This document shows positions 1-7,690 of a stretch of 64,000 nt of DNA, piece by piece; position 1 is the stretch's first letter; the number at the start of each line of letters is the position of its first letter. The notes below the pieces were generated by a model that ran no database searches, had not been told where the DNA came from, and saw only the letters and a program-made list of their open reading frames with translations. This DNA is from CAZUDO01 sp964618895 (lineage in GTDB: Bacteria > Desulfobacterota > Binatia > DP-6), in contig CAZUDO010000103.1 in assembly GCA_964618895.1 (NCBI GenBank), positions 62,001 through 126,000 of the forward strand. Direction: 5' to 3'. The position numbers and the translations under genes were made by a program.

Positions 1-130
1 CCAGCACCGCCGCCAGGCGCCGCACGCGCGCCAGGGTTTCGGCGTACGTGAAGCGCTGCCCCTCGAAAACCAGCGCCTCCTGGTCGGGGACGATGCCGGC
101 GGGGATGGCGAGGAAGCTGACCGTGTTCAC
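1..130 (-). CDS. Acyl-CoA synthetase (AMP-forming), N-terminal fragment cut by the window edge
   Basis: Only about 43 residues are inside the window. They read VNTVSFLAIPAGIVPDQEAL and continue with FEGQRFTYAETLARVRRLAA, the typical N-terminus of AMP-binding acyl-CoA ligases (a 'FLxxxAxxxPDxxAL...FxGxxxTYxEL' pattern), so it probably activates a carboxylic acid to its CoA thioester. The start is GTG at 128-130, which overlaps the TGA stop of the upstream enoyl-CoA hydratase by four bases (GTGA), implying translational coupling. The catalytic core lies outside the window, so the substrate cannot be inferred. It closes an operon of CoA-ester genes running leftward. Confidence 0.75.
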   Translation of the reverse strand, partial: MNTVSFLAIPAGIVPDQEALVFEGQRFTYAETLARVRRLAAVL

Positions 131-849
131 CGGCGGGCTTCTAGCGCGAGCCCGAGCCGGCGCTCAAGCGCGGCCGCGTCGTCGAACCCGAGGTCGTGCC
201 CGGCGCGTACGCACCGGCGGACCGCCCGGACCACCGCCGGATCGAGGGCCGCGAGCCGGCGTGCCAGCGCGACCGCCGTCGATTCGAGGCGCACCGCCGG
301 CACCACCCGGGCGACGAGTCCAGCCGCCAGGGCGGCCCGGGCATCGACCCACCGTCCGACGAGCACCAGCTCGAGTGCGCGGGCGAGCCCGACATGACGG
401 GCCGTGGTTTGTGTTCCCGCCACCCCGGGAATCATGCCGAGCGCGGTCTCCGGGAACGCAAAACGTGCGTCGTCGGCCGCCACACACAGGTCGCAGAGCA
501 GTGCCATCTCCAACCCGCCGCCGACAGCGTAGCCGTGCACGGCCGCGACCGTGACCGCGCGAAGCTCCAGCAGGCGGCCCCACACGTCCCGCCGCCAGCG
601 CGTCGCACGCGCGACCAGCGGCGAGGGCGCCGTCCCGAACTCCGTCAGATCGCCGCCGGTGGAGAACGCCCGCCCGCGTCCGCGCAGCACGAGCGCACGG
701 ACCTCCGGATCCTGATCGGCCGCGCCGAACACGGCATCCAGGTCGTCGCGCATCGCCATGCTGTAGGCGTTGAGGGCGTGCGGACGATCGAGGGTAACGA
801 TCGCGACCGGGCCGCGCTTCTCGTAGCGGAGGGTCGCGAAGGTCCTCAT
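127..849 (-). CDS. Enoyl-CoA hydratase/isomerase family protein
   Basis: A 240-residue crotonase-fold protein of normal family length. It opens MRTFATLRYEKRGPVAIVTL, followed by the characteristic LDRPHALNAYS segment, the first oxyanion-hole region GRGRAFSTGGDL and the second GYAVGGGLEMALLCDL; the PETALGMIPG stretch is also typical. The family hydrates or isomerises enoyl-CoA esters in beta-oxidation or related pathways; the exact substrate is not visible. The start ATG (847-849) overlaps the stop of the upstream amidohydrolase remnant as ATGA, and its own stop overlaps the start of the acyl-CoA synthetase, so the three once formed a coupled operon. Confidence 0.9.
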   Translation of the reverse strand: MRTFATLRYEKRGPVAIVTLDRPHALNAYSMAMRDDLDAVFGAADQDPEVRALVLRGRGRAFSTGGDLTEFGTAPSPLVARATRWRRDVWGRLLELRAVTVAAVHGYAVGGGLEMALLCDLCVAADDARFAFPETALGMIPGVAGTQTTARHVGLARALELVLVGRWVDARAALAAGLVARVVPAVRLESTAVALARRLAALDPAVVRAVRRCVRAGHDLGFDDAAALERRLGLALEARR

Positions 850-1291
850 GTCGACCACACCGGCCGTCCGCCGATCAGCGTGCAGAGCACGCGCGTCGTC
901 TGCACTTCGTCCGGGCTCGCACGCAAGGGATCCGGCTCGACCACGACCAGGTCGGCCGGTCCACCGGGAACCAGCCGGCCGAGGTCGTCGGCCGCGAGCG
1001 CGTAGGCGGCCGCGGTCGTGAACAGCCGGAGCGCCGCCACCGCCCCGAGCCGCTCGGCGACGCCGAGCGGACAGCCCGAGCGGGTACGGCGCGACCGTGC
1101 CGCCGCGATGCCCACCCAGGGATTGGCGGGCACGACCGGGGCGTCCGAGGCTCCGGCGAGCGGGACGCCGGCCGCCATCAAACTGCGCGCCCGATACAGC
1201 CAGCCGCGCACGGCACCGTCGGTGTCCGCGCGGTATGCATCCCCCCGCCAGTAGACGAAGGCGGGATTGGTCACCAGGAGCCACTCGGCGC
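846..1291 (-). pseudogene. Amidohydrolase (YtcJ-like, amidohydrolase family 3), C-terminal remnant
   Basis: The reading frame encodes about 145 residues matching the last part of YtcJ-type metal-dependent amidohydrolases: VTNPAFVYWRGDAY, WLYRARSLMAAGVPLAGASD (the late zinc-ligand/Asp region), then the LGRLVPGGPADLVVVEPDPL beta-sandwich ending. The roughly 350 N-terminal residues expected, including the first metal-binding HxH, are missing: just upstream the sequence becomes the unrelated desulforedoxin-like gene. A GTG at 1272-1274 could start a 142-residue product, but it would lack most of the barrel. Its stop TGA overlaps the ATG of the enoyl-CoA hydratase, so residual translation might still serve coupling. 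Confidence 0.7.
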
Positions 1292-1294
1292 GGG

Positions 1295-1438
1295 TCAGTC
1301 GGACGATGGGAGTGGCTTCGCTTCCTTGACCTTCATGTCGTGATCGCAGCACGCGATGGTGCCACTTCCCGCCTTGTTGCACAGGATCTCGGTGCCACAG
1401 GTGTCGCACAGATACCGTTTGCCGAGCTGCGTTGCCAT
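1295..1438 (-). CDS. Desulforedoxin-like mini metalloprotein (47 aa)
   Basis: A 47-residue ORF beginning MATQLGKRYLCDTCGTEILC and containing TIACCDHDMK. The spacing CxxC...CC is that of desulforedoxin and of the N-terminal domain of desulfoferrodoxin, which bind one Fe(SCys)4 centre; an extra Cys sits between the pairs. No catalytic superoxide-reductase domain follows, so it is a free-standing rubredoxin-type electron carrier or zinc ribbon. It lies 60 bases downstream of ygfZ on the same strand and directly abuts the amidohydrolase remnant. Function as a redox protein is inferred from the cysteine motif only. Confidence 0.65.
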   Translation of the reverse strand: MATQLGKRYLCDTCGTEILCNKAGSGTIACCDHDMKVKEAKPLPSSD

Positions 1439-1498
1439 GCCCGGGGGCGTAGCAGAAAACGGCCGTCCCCGGAAAGCCGCCCCTCAGGCAGCCGCCCC

Positions 1499-2539
1499 TC
1501 AGGCGAGCGGCCAGGGCGTCACCCGGGCGACGGTGACGGCGTGCCCATGCGGGACCGACAGCTCGCTGCCTGTGTCCCAGTACTCGCGCCGGACGAACCC
1601 CAGGGCGGCCATCCCCGGCCGACCGAAGGTCCGCGCCACGGTCGTGAGCCGGCCGCACTCCTTGCCGTCGCGCACCAGCACAGCGCCCGCCGGCGGTGCC
1701 GGCCCCTCCAGCACGAGCCCCACCAGCCGGCGATTCACGTGGCCGCGGGCGGTCCCGCGGGCGACCACTTCCTGTCCGAGGTAGCACCCTTTGGTGCTGC
1801 TCATGGCCTCCTCGACCGGCACCTCGAGCGCCAGCGTCGTGCCGTCCATGTCGAGGCCGATGCGCGGCACGCCCACCTCGACCCGTCGTCCCTCGAGCGC
1901 TTCCATGCCGCATGGGCGGGCCCCACGCGCCACCAAGGCGTCCCACACCACCGGCGCGCGGAGGGCCGGCACGTGCAGCACACACCCGGAGCCTCGCACT
2001 TCGCTCGCCCGCTGCACACGGACCGGGACATTGCCGAGCACGACCTCGGCATGGGCGAACCCCACCGCCGGCGCCCCCAGACTCAGCGACGCGACCTGCG
2101 GACCTTCGACCCCGATCAGCGCCACATCGTCCGCGTCCACCAACTCGACGTCGTCGGCGATGATGAGCGCCTGCAGAGCCTCGAGGAGACCGGCGCGAGC
2201 CCGCACGTCGACGTCGAGCAGCAACTCGTCGGTGCACGCGGCCACGCGCACGTCGGCCGTCACCCGGCCCTGGATCGTGAGCAGCAGCGCCGCACAGCCA
2301 GCCCCCGGGCCGAGCGAGGCCACCTCGTTGGTCAGCATGCCCTGCAGAAACGCCCCCCGATCGCCTCCGATGGCACGCACGAGCGCCCGGAACCCGAGAT
2401 CGAGCACCGCCGCGCCCTCGCGGAGCGCCGCGTACTCGGCCGCCGGGTCGCCGAAGTGGCGTGGGAGCACGACACCGCGGTCGTCGGCGTGCGTCGCCCC
2501 GGCGCGGGCCAGGTGCACGTGCAGGGCCGTCTCACCCAT
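1499..2539 (-). CDS. ygfZ: YgfZ/GcvT-family folate-binding protein
   Basis: A 346-residue protein with the family signature KGCYLGQE at residues 250-257; Cys252 is the conserved residue of YgfZ, a tetrahydrofolate-dependent factor for repair or assembly of certain Fe-S enzymes such as MiaB. The body resembles the GcvT aminomethyltransferase fold (for example LTNEVASLGPG near residue 70). I chose the ATG at 2537-2539; an in-frame TTG at 2575 would add 12 residues. It is transcribed divergently from the BadI/MenB-like gene. Role in Fe-S maintenance is taken from the family. Confidence 0.87.
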   Translation of the reverse strand: MGETALHVHLARAGATHADDRGVVLPRHFGDPAAEYAALREGAAVLDLGFRALVRAIGGDRGAFLQGMLTNEVASLGPGAGCAALLLTIQGRVTADVRVAACTDELLLDVDVRARAGLLEALQALIIADDVELVDADDVALIGVEGPQVASLSLGAPAVGFAHAEVVLGNVPVRVQRASEVRGSGCVLHVPALRAPVVWDALVARGARPCGMEALEGRRVEVGVPRIGLDMDGTTLALEVPVEEAMSSTKGCYLGQEVVARGTARGHVNRRLVGLVLEGPAPPAGAVLVRDGKECGRLTTVARTFGRPGMAALGFVRREYWDTGSELSVPHGHAVTVARVTPWPLA

Positions 2540-2568
2540 CCCGGCAGCTATGCCGGGGGTGGCCCCGC

Positions 2569-2599
2569 TTGACAAGGCACCGACCGGCGCGCCTATCAG
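2569..2599 (+). promoter_or_regulatory. Candidate sigma70-type promoter of the BadI/MenB-like gene
   Basis: TTGACA (2569-2574), 19-base spacer, TATCAG (2594-2599), then five bases to the ATG at 2605. The perfect -35 is convincing; the spacer is long. If used, the transcript would start at or just inside the start codon (leaderless). Confidence 0.45.
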
Positions 2600-2604
2600 C
2601 CGCG

Positions 2605-3390
2605 ATGACGTACGACGACATCCTCTACGACGCCCGCGACGGCATCGCGTGGATCACGATCAACCGTCCCGAGGTGCGCAACGCCTTCCGCGCGCGCACC
2701 GTCGACGAGCTGATCGCCGCCTTTCGCACCGCCTGGCGCGACCCGGACGTGGGGGTGGCCGTGCTCACGGGCGCGGGCGACAAGGCGTTCTCCGCGGGCG
2801 GTGACCAGCGCGATCGCGGTGCCACCGGCTACGGTGGCGCCGATGGCATCGGCATGGACGTACACGGGCTGCACGGCGTCATCCGCGCCATCCCGAAACC
2901 CGTGATCGCAATGGTGAACGGCTTCGCCATCGGCGGCGGCAACGTGCTGCAGGTACTGTGCGATCTCACCCTGGCCGCCGACACCGCGGTCTTCGGGCAG
3001 GTCGGCCCGCGCGTCGGCAGCGTCGACCCCGGCTTCGGCACCGCCTATCTGGCGCGCCTCGTGGGCGAGAAGAAGGCGCGCGAGATCTGGTACCTCTGCC
3101 GCCAATACACGGCTGCCGAGGCGCTCGCGATGGGCCTCGTGAACGCCGTCGTCCCGGCGGCAGCGCTGCGCGCCGAGACGGAGCGCTGGTGCCGGGAGCT
3201 GCTGGAGAAGAGCCCGATGGCACTGCGCCTGGCCAAGCAGTCGTTCAACGCGGACACCGAGCACATCGCGGGGATCACCGAGCTGGGCTTCAGCGCGCTC
3301 GAGCTGTACTACGGGACGGCGGAGGCGGAAGAGGGACGCAAAGCCTTCCTCGAGAAGCGGCCGCCGTCGTTCCGGGGGCGACGATCCTGA
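2605..3390 (+). CDS. BadI/MenB-like crotonase (2-ketocyclohexanecarboxyl-CoA hydrolase or naphthoyl-CoA synthase type)
   Basis: A 261-residue crotonase-superfamily protein starting MTYDDILYDARDGIAWITIN. It carries the subgroup hallmarks GGDQRDRG, GFAIGGGNVLQVLCDLT, FGQVGPRVGSVDPGFGTAYL and GEKKAREIWYLCRQY. MenB (1,4-dihydroxy-2-naphthoyl-CoA synthase) and BadI (ring-opening hydrolase of benzoate/cyclohexanecarboxylate degradation) both look like this. The run GSVDPGFGTAYLARLVGEKK and the C-terminal SFNADTEHIAGI read closer to BadI as I recall the families. No men or bad cluster is nearby, but acyl-CoA genes surround it, so ring cleavage in cyclic acid catabolism is my preferred inference. Start chosen at the ATG that follows a TTGACA promoter. 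Confidence 0.85.
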   Translation: MTYDDILYDARDGIAWITINRPEVRNAFRARTVDELIAAFRTAWRDPDVGVAVLTGAGDKAFSAGGDQRDRGATGYGGADGIGMDVHGLHGVIRAIPKPVIAMVNGFAIGGGNVLQVLCDLTLAADTAVFGQVGPRVGSVDPGFGTAYLARLVGEKKAREIWYLCRQYTAAEALAMGLVNAVVPAAALRAETERWCRELLEKSPMALRLAKQSFNADTEHIAGITELGFSALELYYGTAEAEEGRKAFLEKRPPSFRGRRS

Positions 3391-3410
3391 CGGGCGGCCA
3401 CGATGCGGCG

Positions 3411-3716
3411 CTACAGCGCGATCAGGACCGTGCCGCCCTCGATCTTGACGTCGTAGCGCTGCACGCCCTCGGTGTCGTCCATCACGTTGACGCCGGTGGT
3501 CACGTCGTACTGCCAGCCGTGCCACGGACAGGTGACGACGGTCCCGTCCAGCTCGCCTTCGGCCAACGGCCCGCCGCGATGCAGGCAGGTGTTGTCGATG
3601 GCATAAAAGGCCCCGCCGATGTTGAAGAGCGCGATCTCCTTGCCGTCGACGGTGATGCACTTGCCGGTGCCCGGGGGAACTTCGGCGGCCTCCGCGGCCT
3701 TCACGAAGGTGGCCAT
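3411..3716 (-). CDS. Rieske-type [2Fe-2S] ferredoxin (NirD/biphenyl-dioxygenase ferredoxin-like)
   Basis: A 101-residue soluble Rieske protein. Ligands are visible as Cys44-x-His46 (CLHRGGPL) and Cys63-x2-His66 (CPWHGW), a complete 2Fe-2S binding set. Length and lack of any membrane anchor match electron-transfer ferredoxins of ring-hydroxylating oxygenases or the NirD small subunit. No oxygenase large subunit is adjacent; the downstream gene on the same strand is reached only after the upstream GST-like gene (gap 33 bases), so the two may be co-transcribed. The partner is unknown. Confidence 0.88.
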   Translation of the reverse strand: MATFVKAAEAAEVPPGTGKCITVDGKEIALFNIGGAFYAIDNTCLHRGGPLAEGELDGTVVTCPWHGWQYDVTTGVNVMDDTEGVQRYDVKIEGGTVLIAL

Positions 3717-3749
3717 CGCGGCGCTTCTGACACGCGCGTCGGCCGGGGG

Positions 3750-4463
3750 TCAAGACGACAACGCCGCCGCGATGGCGGGGACGGCGCTGATCCGCGCGAG
3801 CCACGCGCGGAGGACGGGCCAGTCGTCGAGCAGGCGTCCCTCGACGTAGCGCTGCATCCACTGGAGCTGCACAAACACCGCCACGTCGGCGAGCGTCGGA
3901 CCCCGGCCGAGCAGGTAGGGCTTGTCCGCCAGCAGCGCCGCCAGCACGCCCAGGTTCTCGCGCATGCGTTCCTCGAACGCGCCAAGCGACTGTGCCGTGT
4001 ACCCCCACGCGGCGTAGCGGCGCCGCACGTCCCGGACCATCCACCATCCGACCATCGGCCGCAGCGCCCCGCCTGCGACCTCGGTCACGGTGTTGGCAAG
4101 CGCCACGCGCCGGTTCGCCGGGTTGAGCCACTTGAACGCCCCCACGATGAAGTACAACGCCTCGTCGGCCCATTCCTCGAGCAGCTGCGCATACGCGCGC
4201 GCCGACGGGTCGCTCGGCAGGAGCGCGGGTTCCGGGTGCGCGGCGTCGAGATGGCGCGCGATCCGGCTCGAGTCGACGATCACCTCCGTGCCCTGCACCA
4301 GCACCGGCACCTTGCCGAGCGGATTCAAGCGGCGCAGCTCGCGTGCGCGGCCGACCGTCACCGTCACGCGGCGGAACGGCACACCCTTCAGATTCAGGCA
4401 GATACGCGCCTTCAGGCAGAAGGGGGAATCGCTGTTGTCGTAGAGCAGGGTCTCGTCGAGCAT
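3750..4463 (-). CDS. Glutathione S-transferase family protein
   Basis: A 237-residue GST-fold protein. The N-terminal thioredoxin-like domain shows the active-site-like SPFCLKARICLNLKGV, the cis-Pro region GKVPVLVQG, and the gamma-Glu-binding Asp-Ser pair VDSSRIARHLD. The all-helical C-terminal domain includes LLGRGPTLADVAVFVQLQWM, the conserved N-capping box. Such enzymes conjugate glutathione to electrophiles or act in aromatic catabolism. It sits between the Rieske protein (33 bases downstream) and the DGQHR protein (37 bases upstream), all on the minus strand. The exact substrate is not visible. Confidence 0.85.
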   Translation of the reverse strand: MLDETLLYDNSDSPFCLKARICLNLKGVPFRRVTVTVGRARELRRLNPLGKVPVLVQGTEVIVDSSRIARHLDAAHPEPALLPSDPSARAYAQLLEEWADEALYFIVGAFKWLNPANRRVALANTVTEVAGGALRPMVGWWMVRDVRRRYAAWGYTAQSLGAFEERMRENLGVLAALLADKPYLLGRGPTLADVAVFVQLQWMQRYVEGRLLDDWPVLRAWLARISAVPAIAAALSS

Positions 4464-4500
4464 GGCGGTGTGTCGGCGGCCGGACGGTGCGTGCGGGCGG

Positions 4501-5640
4501 CTACCCGCGCAACGCCCCGCGCAGCTCGCGCGCCAGCATCTCGACTGTCCCGCGTGTCCCACCCGCCTGCTTCTGCCGCCACTCCCCCTCGGTCTCGAAG
4601 CGGCCGTCGCCGATGAGCTCGCCCCATGGGTGTACGACCTGTCCGATGGCGTGCGCGTCGAGCGGGTCGCTGCCCCCTTTGCGGATGGTGCTCACCACGT
4701 CCGGCACCACGCGCAGGAAGGCGCGCAGCGCCATGCCGGTCTTGATGCTGTACTTGCGCCCCGCCCAGGCGCGCGGGAACACTTTGGCGACCTGCTTGAA
4801 GTAGTTCAGAAAGAAGCGCTGCGACGCCTCGCGGAAGCGGCCCGACTCGCGGCCACCGAGCGCGTCGAGCGCGGTGAAGATGCCCTTCAGTTCTTCGGCG
4901 AGCGGCGCCTGCGCCACCCGGCCAGGCCCGACGCCGAAGAGCTTGATCTCGCCGCGCAGCGGTGAGTCGCCGTGCTCGTTCAGCACCCGGATGATGTCGT
5001 GGCTGGCGGCCAGCTCCTTGTCGGGATAGAGGCGCCGCCCGGCCAGGCTGATGAGATGCGAGGGGTTCAGCTTGGTGTGCTTGGCGTTGATGGTGACGAA
5101 CAGCTCCACGATCTGGTCGGGCGAGAGCCGGTCGAACACCACCGCCGGCACCTGCACGTCCTCCGCCTGCCCGGCGCTGATCAACTGGTGCAGCGCGAGC
5201 AGCCGGTGCTGTCCGTCGAGGGCACGCAGCGCACCTTCTTCGGCCGGGATCTGCAGCACGCCGAGGACGCGGTGCGTGCTGGTGGGCGTGAATTCGAGTC
5301 GGCGGTCGGCCACCAGCAGGACGGCGCCGGGAATCGCGGGCAGCGTGCCGGTGTCGGCGCACTGGGAGTAGTACTCGACGAGGTCGGCAATCTTCTTGCG
5401 GATGACCGGGCGCTGGTAGGCGTCGGCACTGGCCGCGATGCGCTTCTCGAGCAGCTCCCAGTTGACGCGCGCCGGCTTCTGCTTGCGCTTCGTGCCCTTG
5501 GCCTCCGGCGCCGGATGCACGCCGGAGTCGTAGGCCAGCACCTCGAAGCGCACCAGCCGGTCGACGTCCTTCGCGCCCAGGATCGCCTGGTAGAGCACGA
5601 CGCCGAACTGATGCAGCCGCATGGCGGGAACCGTGATCAT
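4501..5640 (-). CDS. DGQHR-domain protein (DndB-related family)
   Basis: A 379-residue protein with the defining motif DGQHR at residues 142-146, preceded by LQIPAEEGALRALDGQHRLL, and a second typical block TINAKHTKLNPSHLISLAGR. DGQHR proteins include DndB, the regulator linked to DNA phosphorothioation systems, and many uncharacterised ParB-like relatives. No dndACDE, dpt or other modification genes are present, so a Dnd role is not supported here. Its ATG (5638-5640) overlaps the RmuC stop as ATGA, so the two are translationally coupled, which suggests a shared role in DNA maintenance or defence. That role is inference. Confidence 0.8.
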   Translation of the reverse strand: MITVPAMRLHQFGVVLYQAILGAKDVDRLVRFEVLAYDSGVHPAPEAKGTKRKQKPARVNWELLEKRIAASADAYQRPVIRKKIADLVEYYSQCADTGTLPAIPGAVLLVADRRLEFTPTSTHRVLGVLQIPAEEGALRALDGQHRLLALHQLISAGQAEDVQVPAVVFDRLSPDQIVELFVTINAKHTKLNPSHLISLAGRRLYPDKELAASHDIIRVLNEHGDSPLRGEIKLFGVGPGRVAQAPLAEELKGIFTALDALGGRESGRFREASQRFFLNYFKQVAKVFPRAWAGRKYSIKTGMALRAFLRVVPDVVSTIRKGGSDPLDAHAIGQVVHPWGELIGDGRFETEGEWRQKQAGGTRGTVEMLARELRGALRG

Positions 5641-6749
5641 GCGCCCCTCCCGAAGAGGACGTGTTGAGGCGTCGGGGCCTCTTCCTCGACGTCGCCCCCG
5701 ATCGCGCCGACCTTGCCGGCCAGGCGCTCGAGCCGGCGGTCGGCGGCCGCGTGGGCCTGGGTGGCGTTCCCGAGGTGCTTGCCGAGCACCCGCACCTCGT
5801 CGCGCAGCTTGTCGAGATCGCCGGCCAGGCGAGCGAGCAGTCCGATCACTTCCTGCGCGCGCGCCTCGATACGGAGGCCGCGGAGACCGAGTACGATGGC
5901 CTGCAGGTAGGCATAGAACGAGTTCGGCGACACCGGGATGACCTTGCGCTCGAGCGCATAGGCGGACAGCGCGCGCTCCTCGTCCCGGATGATGGCCTCG
6001 TAGTAGACGTTCTCGGCCGGGATGTACATGAGGGCGAAGTCGTACGTCCCCTCGTCGGGCACGATGTACTTGGCGGCGATGTCGTCGACGTGCTTCCGCA
6101 CTCGGGCGACGAACGCCTTCTTGGAGCGCGTCTTCGTGTCCTCGTCCTCGGCATCGAGGAGACGACGAAAGTCCTCCAGCGGGAACTTCGCGTCGACGGG
6201 GACCAGGCTGCCGCCGAGACGCACGACGGCGTCCACGCGTTCGCCGCTCCGGAAGGTGTGCTGCAGAGTAAAGTGCGGCGCCGGCAGCACCTCGGCCAGC
6301 AGATCGCCCAGCAGGAGCTCGCCGAGGCCGCCGCGGAGCTTGGGGGCACGCAGGATGTCGTGCAGGCTGGCCACGTCGCGGCCCACCTCGTACACCTTGG
6401 CCGTGGCCTCGCGCAGCTCGCCGAGGCCGCGCTGCACGTCGCCGACGACGCGCGAGGTATTGTCGAGCCGTTCGCCGACGCTCGTCTGCGAACGCTGCAC
6501 GACCTCGAGGCTCTCGCGCAGACGCTCGTTCATCTGGCCGGTGAGGCGCGCGATCTCCTGACTCAGCTGCTGGCCTTGCCCGGCGAGCGCTTGTCCGACC
6601 TGCGTGCGCAGCCCCTCCAGCTGCTGTTGGAGCAGCAACACGCCGGCGTCGTTCTGCGGTGCGGGGTGGCGTCCCCGGGCCCACCACGCGAGCACGGCGG
6701 CGAGGATCACCCCGAGCGCCACCACCCCGAGCCAGCCTGCGGTCGTCAT
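5637..6749 (-). CDS. rmuC: DNA recombination protein RmuC
   Basis: A 370-residue protein with the RmuC plan: an N-terminal membrane segment (LGVVALGVILAAVLAWW, about residues 7-24), a long coiled coil to about residue 130, then the nuclease-like core with KLRGGLGELLLGDLLAEVLP, VDAKFPLEDFRRL and DFALMYIPAENVYYEAI. RmuC limits inversions between short inverted repeats in E. coli and has a predicted PD-(D/E)XK-like fold. Length is slightly short but complete. It is followed with an ATGA overlap by the DGQHR gene and may be preceded by a 51-residue ORF on the same strand. Confidence 0.9.
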   Translation of the reverse strand: MTTAGWLGVVALGVILAAVLAWWARGRHPAPQNDAGVLLLQQQLEGLRTQVGQALAGQGQQLSQEIARLTGQMNERLRESLEVVQRSQTSVGERLDNTSRVVGDVQRGLGELREATAKVYEVGRDVASLHDILRAPKLRGGLGELLLGDLLAEVLPAPHFTLQHTFRSGERVDAVVRLGGSLVPVDAKFPLEDFRRLLDAEDEDTKTRSKKAFVARVRKHVDDIAAKYIVPDEGTYDFALMYIPAENVYYEAIIRDEERALSAYALERKVIPVSPNSFYAYLQAIVLGLRGLRIEARAQEVIGLLARLAGDLDKLRDEVRVLGKHLGNATQAHAAADRRLERLAGKVGAIGGDVEEEAPTPQHVLFGRGA

Positions 6750-6790
6750 CGTGCTGTCGTGACCTCCTCCCCGCCTCCGGTGCGTTCCGG

Positions 6791-6946
6791 TCAGCCGAGC
6801 GCGGCGGCGTACCCCTCGAGTTCTTCAAGCTTGCGGAGACGAGCCATGCGCACCCAGCGCTCGCGCGCCGGGGCGACGACCAGTTGCGCGCGCGCCGCCC
6901 CCACCGACGCGGCCAGGATGGCGACGAAAGCGATGACCTCTCCCAC
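6791..6946 (-). CDS. Hypothetical small protein with N-terminal hydrophobic segment (51 aa)
   Basis: A GTG-started 51-codon ORF reading VGEVIAFVAILAASVGAARA then a basic stretch and RLRKLEELEGYAAALG. It has a possible membrane or signal segment and a charged, helical C-terminus, and is 41 bases upstream of rmuC on the same strand. I do not recognise it. Support is the composition, the fit in an otherwise empty 278-base gap and co-orientation with rmuC; it may be spurious. Confidence 0.35.
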   Translation of the reverse strand: MGEVIAFVAILAASVGAARAQLVVAPARERWVRMARLRKLEELEGYAAALG

Positions 6947-6992
6947 CGCGCCCCCCTGCTACCACGGCCCCGGCGGGGGCGGCAACGTCGCG

Positions 6993-7021
6993 TTGCCCGG
7001 TCGGCGAGCGCCGGCTACAAC
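6993..7021 (+). promoter_or_regulatory. Candidate promoter of the phosphoesterase-HAD operon (leaderless geometry)
   Basis: TTGCCC (6993-6998), 17-base spacer, TACAAC (7016-7021), then six bases to the GTG at 7028. The start point would fall on the start codon; no Shine-Dalgarno sequence is present upstream of the GTG, which is consistent with a leaderless mRNA. Confidence 0.5.
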
Positions 7022-7027
7022 GGGCAC

Positions 7028-7690
7028 GTGCGCCTGGTGTGCTGTGGCGACATCCACATGGCGTTCCGCGCCATCGAGCGCCTGGCTCCGGCGCTCGGCG
7101 AGGCGGACGTGGCCATTCTGACCGGCGACCTCACCACGTTCGGCGATCCGCCTGATGCGGCCCGGGTGGTAGCGGCCGTGCGCGCGCACTGCCCCACCGT
7201 GCTCGCCGTCACCGGCAACCTCGACATGCCCTGGGTGATCGACGCGTTTCGCGCCGACGGCATCTCGCTCCACGGCGAGGGGCGACGCTTCGGCGACCTG
7301 GGCGTATTCGGATGCGGCGGATCGAACATCACGCCCATGGATACGCCCACGGAGCTCGAAGAAGACGAGATCGCCGCCGTCCTCGCCCGCGGCCACGGCG
7401 CGGTGGCCGACGCGCCCCGCCGGCTCATGATCTGCCACACACCTCCGTTCGACACCCGCCTCGACCGCCTGATGAACGGACGCCCGGTCGGCAGCCCCGC
7501 CGTGCGCACGTTCATCGAGCAGCACGCGCCCGACATCGCCGTCGTCGGCCACATTCACGAAGGGCGCGGCGTCGATCGGGTGGGTGACACCCTGGTGCTG
7601 AACGCCGGCGCGCTGCGCGACGGCGGGTACGTCCTGGTCGAGGACGACGGCCGCGCGCTCACCGCCACCCTGCGCAGCTGGCGCGAGTAG
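7028..7690 (+). CDS. Metallophosphoesterase (calcineurin-like)
   Basis: A 220-residue protein with the five metallophosphoesterase blocks in order: CGDIH near the N-terminus, TGDLT, TGNLD (in place of GNHD), the ICHTPP histidine and GHIHEGRG. These residues bind a dinuclear metal centre, so it probably hydrolyses a phosphodiester or phosphomonoester in the cytoplasm. The GTG start was chosen because it precedes the first motif by a few residues and sits six bases after a -10-like TACAAC; longer upstream frames are unconvincing. The HAD gene begins at the very next base after its stop. Confidence 0.85.
   Translation: MRLVCCGDIHMAFRAIERLAPALGEADVAILTGDLTTFGDPPDAARVVAAVRAHCPTVLAVTGNLDMPWVIDAFRADGISLHGEGRRFGDLGVFGCGGSNITPMDTPTELEEDEIAAVLARGHGAVADAPRRLMICHTPPFDTRLDRLMNGRPVGSPAVRTFIEQHAPDIAVVGHIHEGRGVDRVGDTLVLNAGALRDGGYVLVEDDGRALTATLRSWRE

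Noticed and set aside
4501..6828. A 775-codon minus-strand frame over rmuC and the DGQHR gene
   Set aside because: The first half is out of frame with RmuC and low-complexity; the genuine DGQHR protein starts at 5640.
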